A stretch of DNA of 8,784 bases, taken from contig JAEELC010000104.1 of NCBI GenBank assembly GCA_016288675.1, positions 1 to 8,784 on the forward strand, read 5' to 3'. Positions within the stretch are counted from its first letter, which is position 1; each line of letters opens with the position of its first letter. The notes beneath the pieces were generated by a model. That model had not been told where the DNA came from. It searched no databases and was given only the letters and a program-made list of their open reading frames with translations. This document shows, piece after piece, positions 7,313 to 8,784 of the stretch. The DNA comes from Acholeplasmatales bacterium. GTDB taxonomy: Bacteria > Bacillota_I > Bacilli_A > Acholeplasmatales > Anaeroplasmataceae. The position numbers were made by a program, and so were the translations under genes.

Positions 7313-7565
7313 TTATATTAGAGTTGAAAGATTTAAAGATGAATTAATTTCAGGAACTGTTAGTGGTACTGTTTCTAAAGGCGCTTTAGTCGAATTATAT
7401 GATTCACTTAATAATCCTTTAGGTATTTATTCACATATAGAAGAAATTAGTTTACTAGGAATACATTATGATTCTATTAGTGAAGGAACTCTTGCAAGCT
7501 TTTATATTCCAAGCTTTCAAGCTAGTTTTTTAGATAAAGGGTATAAAATTGTAGTAATAGAGTAA
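7299..7565 (+). CDS. Small beta-rich protein, possibly like translation-factor domain 2
   Basis: This 88-residue protein starts at a GTG and overlaps the topB end by 14 bases. It has no signal peptide, membrane helix or cysteine. The sequence alternates short strands and turns: ELISGTVSGTVSKGALVELYD, then IYSHIEEI, then a Gly/Ser turn, then EGTLASFYI, and a final KGYKIVVIE. The order G-T-V, G-x-hydrophobic-V-E-hydrophobic, I-x2-I, EG-x2-A resembles the beta-barrel domain 2 of EF-Tu-type GTPases, but without any GTPase domain. This fold call is inference from pattern only, and other small barrels such as OB folds are possible. The function is unknown. Overlap with topB and a 13-base gap to the next gene place it in one operon. 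It might act on nucleic acid or on a translation-type partner, but nothing shows that directly. Confidence 0.75.
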   Translation: MKLNNYIRVERFKDELISGTVSGTVSKGALVELYDSLNNPLGIYSHIEEISLLGIHYDSISEGTLASFYIPSFQASFLDKGYKIVVIE

Positions 7566-7578
7566 TAGGAGAGATAAT

Positions 7579-8466
7579 ATGATAGTAAAGAAGTGTATTT
7601 TAAACTTTTTAAAAAGCTTAAGGCATTATTTGCCTGCAGTTGCATTATTAACAATAGGTCTTTTAATTGGTATTGCAGGCTTTATTAATGTGGCAAGACA
7701 TGATGTTAATACTTTGTTAGATTTAGTTGATTCAAGTGTTGCTGAAGGAACTAGCCTTAATGTATCGGCTTTTAAAACTACAGTTGTGGATGAATTTAAA
7801 AATTTGCCATGGAATAATTTTTGGGAAGCAATTAATCAATTATTTTCTAGAGCCTTTTTGGAAAATACAATTTCTAAAGCTGTTATTCATGTAATTGGTG
7901 AAGATAAGTATACTACAGCTGTATCTAATTCCGTTGGTAATGTAGCTGAAAGTATTACTAAAGGATTTGTTACATTATTTGTATGGGGTTCTATTGGTAT
8001 TCTTGCAAGCTATATTTATTCTAAAATAATGGTTAAGCAAGACCTTAAAATGAAGGTTCCTTTTAAAAAGACTATTGTAGTTGTTATTGTAAGCTATGTA
8101 TTAAATATTACTTTAGTAGCACTTGCTACTTGGTTAATTGGATTATTTCCAATTGGTACATTATTAACTTTATTATTCATGGTATTTATGAATCAAGCTT
8201 TAGCACTATTTAAAGCTTATTTATCACGTACTCAAGATAGCTTAAAGTTTAAGAAGATATTTACATTTAAAAATATATCATTACTTACATTAGGTACTAT
8301 TTGTATGTTAATAATATTAATAATTATGTTAGTTATTTTAATTGGTATATCTAATCAAGTTGTAGGTTTAATATTAGCACTCCCTTTATATTTCATATTA
8401 TCTGCAGTAATTGGTTTAAATGCCTATTCATATGTAAAAGATTATTATTCTGATTTAAGAAAATAA
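7579..8466 (+). CDS. Six-helix membrane protein of unknown function
   Basis: I do not recognise this 295-residue integral membrane protein. A positively charged N-terminus (MIVKKCILNFLKSLRHYL) leads into helix 1 (about 18-38). A loop of about 90 residues follows, with amphipathic stretches (residues 40-127), and then five further helices near 128-149, 165-188, 191-213, 233-257 and 259-282. By the positive-inside rule, the N-terminus and the basic loops at 150-164 and 212-232 (many Lys/Arg) face the cytoplasm, which puts the long loop outside. No transporter, protease or kinase motif stands out. The start is supported by AGGAGA at 7567-7572, six bases before the ATG. It follows the small gene by 13 bases, so it is probably co-transcribed with topB. 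No clear terminator follows it. Confidence 0.8.
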   Translation: MIVKKCILNFLKSLRHYLPAVALLTIGLLIGIAGFINVARHDVNTLLDLVDSSVAEGTSLNVSAFKTTVVDEFKNLPWNNFWEAINQLFSRAFLENTISKAVIHVIGEDKYTTAVSNSVGNVAESITKGFVTLFVWGSIGILASYIYSKIMVKQDLKMKVPFKKTIVVVIVSYVLNITLVALATWLIGLFPIGTLLTLLFMVFMNQALALFKAYLSRTQDSLKFKKIFTFKNISLLTLGTICMLIILIIMLVILIGISNQVVGLILALPLYFILSAVIGLNAYSYVKDYYSDLRK

Positions 8467-8496
8467 AAGATTAGAATGTAAAACAAATCTTGAATA

Positions 8497-8505
8497 TGTT
8501 ATAAT
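8497..8505 (+). promoter_or_regulatory. Extended -10 promoter of the DUF2188 gene
   Basis: TGTTATAAT, a perfect TGN-TATAAT extended -10 element, has its TATAAT at 8500-8505. No convincing -35 box lies 16-18 bases upstream. Initiation near 8512 gives a leader of about 20 bases. The weak inverted repeat AAGATT/AATCTT (8467-8472 and 8486-8491) just upstream is not followed by a T-run. Confidence 0.65.
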
Positions 8506-8532
8506 ACTAATATAGAAATGAGGAAAATAAAT

Positions 8533-8733
8533 ATGAGCACAGTTTATCATGTTTCTAAAAGAGACAACGACGGTAGAGAGTGGAAAGTATTTATTGAAGG
8601 GTCTAGTAAGGTAATAAAGTTATTCAAGACGCAAAAAGAAGCATTTGATTATGCTAAGAGTTTAGTAAAAAATAAAAATGATGGATCTAGTGTACGTTTA
8701 CACGGTCTTGATGGAAAAATGAAAAAATTATAA
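8533..8733 (+). CDS. DUF2188 family protein
   Basis: This 66-residue soluble basic protein matches the DUF2188 pattern. An N-terminal strand YHVSKR (5-10) is followed by W-K-V (17-19) and a charged helix FKTQKEAFDYAKSLVKN (31-47). A closing strand VRLHGLDGKMKK (54-65) corresponds to the family's typical hydrophobic-HG-x-DG-K/R ending. Family members are small, widespread and without a firmly known function. I place the start at the ATG at 8533 because GAGGA (8520-8524) lies eight bases before it. The in-frame ATG at 8518 overlaps that ribosome binding site, has none of its own, and would add MRKIN, which lies outside the family pattern. The gene has its own promoter and a terminator, so it can be monocistronic, though read-through from the topB operon is not excluded. 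Confidence 0.88.
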   Translation: MSTVYHVSKRDNDGREWKVFIEGSSKVIKLFKTQKEAFDYAKSLVKNKNDGSSVRLHGLDGKMKKL

Positions 8734-8744
8734 ATCTATAATTA

Positions 8745-8784
8745 TAAAAGAGGTAATGAACAGGGTTGTTTATTGCCTCTTTTA
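8745..8784 (+). terminator. Intrinsic terminator after the DUF2188 gene, reaching the window edge
   Basis: An 18-bp stem pairs 8745-8762 with 8767-8784 around a GGGT loop, with two G-U wobbles (8754/8775 and 8758/8771). The core GAGG/CCTC is followed by TTTTA on the right and preceded by TAAAA on the left, so it could work in both directions. Any further T-run lies beyond the window. Confidence 0.75.

Noticed and set aside
8467..8491. Inverted repeat AAGATT/AATCTT after the membrane protein gene as a terminator
   Set aside because: The stem is only 6 bp of weak pairs with a loop of about 13 bases, and no T-run follows.
8518..8532. ATG at 8518 as start of the DUF2188 gene
   Set aside because: It overlaps the GAGGA that serves the ATG at 8533, and the added residues lie outside the family pattern.
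1..8784. Alternative genetic code with TGA read as an amino acid
   Set aside because: None of the seven genes ends in TGA (five TAA, two TAG), but all eleven or so tryptophans are TGG and no conserved protein is broken by an in-frame TGA. Scarcity of TGA stops fits AT-rich bias.

Overview
The window comes from a low-GC, AT-rich bacterium with Gram-positive-type signals, most likely a member of the Bacillota or a neighbouring gut lineage such as Erysipelotrichia or RF39-like Bacilli. The evidence is strong AAGGAGG-type ribosome binding sites, TATAAT promoters, codon use dominated by TTA, AGA and AAA, and protein families typical of low-GC Firmicutes. All tryptophans are TGG, and no in-frame TGA interrupts any gene, so the code is standard (table 11). 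The lineage is an inference from style, not from a marker gene.

All seven genes are on the + strand and tightly packed. No gap exceeds about 125 bases. Region 1 (1-123) holds a strong hairpin terminator of a gene outside the window and a promoter. Region 2 (124-3733) is a two-gene ABC exporter operon with an 8-base overlap. Its two subunits form an asymmetric heterodimer: one ATP site is canonical, and the other is degenerate in the Walker A, catalytic-carboxylate, H-loop and signature positions. Region 3 (3779-4747) is a cytoplasmic Sel1/TPR-like repeat protein with an unrecognised C-terminal domain. It has its own -10 element but no clear terminator in front of it.

Region 4 (4835-8466) looks like one operon. 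It contains a type IA topoisomerase III (topB) with two C-terminal zinc-ribbon modules. Next is an 88-residue protein starting at a GTG inside the topB end, whose pattern recalls the second beta-barrel of translation GTPases. Last is a six-helix membrane protein of unknown function. The topB promoter lies inside the left arm of the terminator hairpin that ends the preceding transcript. Region 5 (8533-8733) is a 66-residue DUF2188 protein with its own extended -10 promoter, followed by an 18-bp hairpin that reaches the window edge.

There is no sign of an insertion sequence, CRISPR array, tRNA, rRNA, integrase or conjugation gene. The window reads as ordinary core or semi-core chromosome. The least explained parts are the two small/unknown genes coupled to topB and the nested promoter-terminator before topB. 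I did not find a convincing new defence or mobile system.
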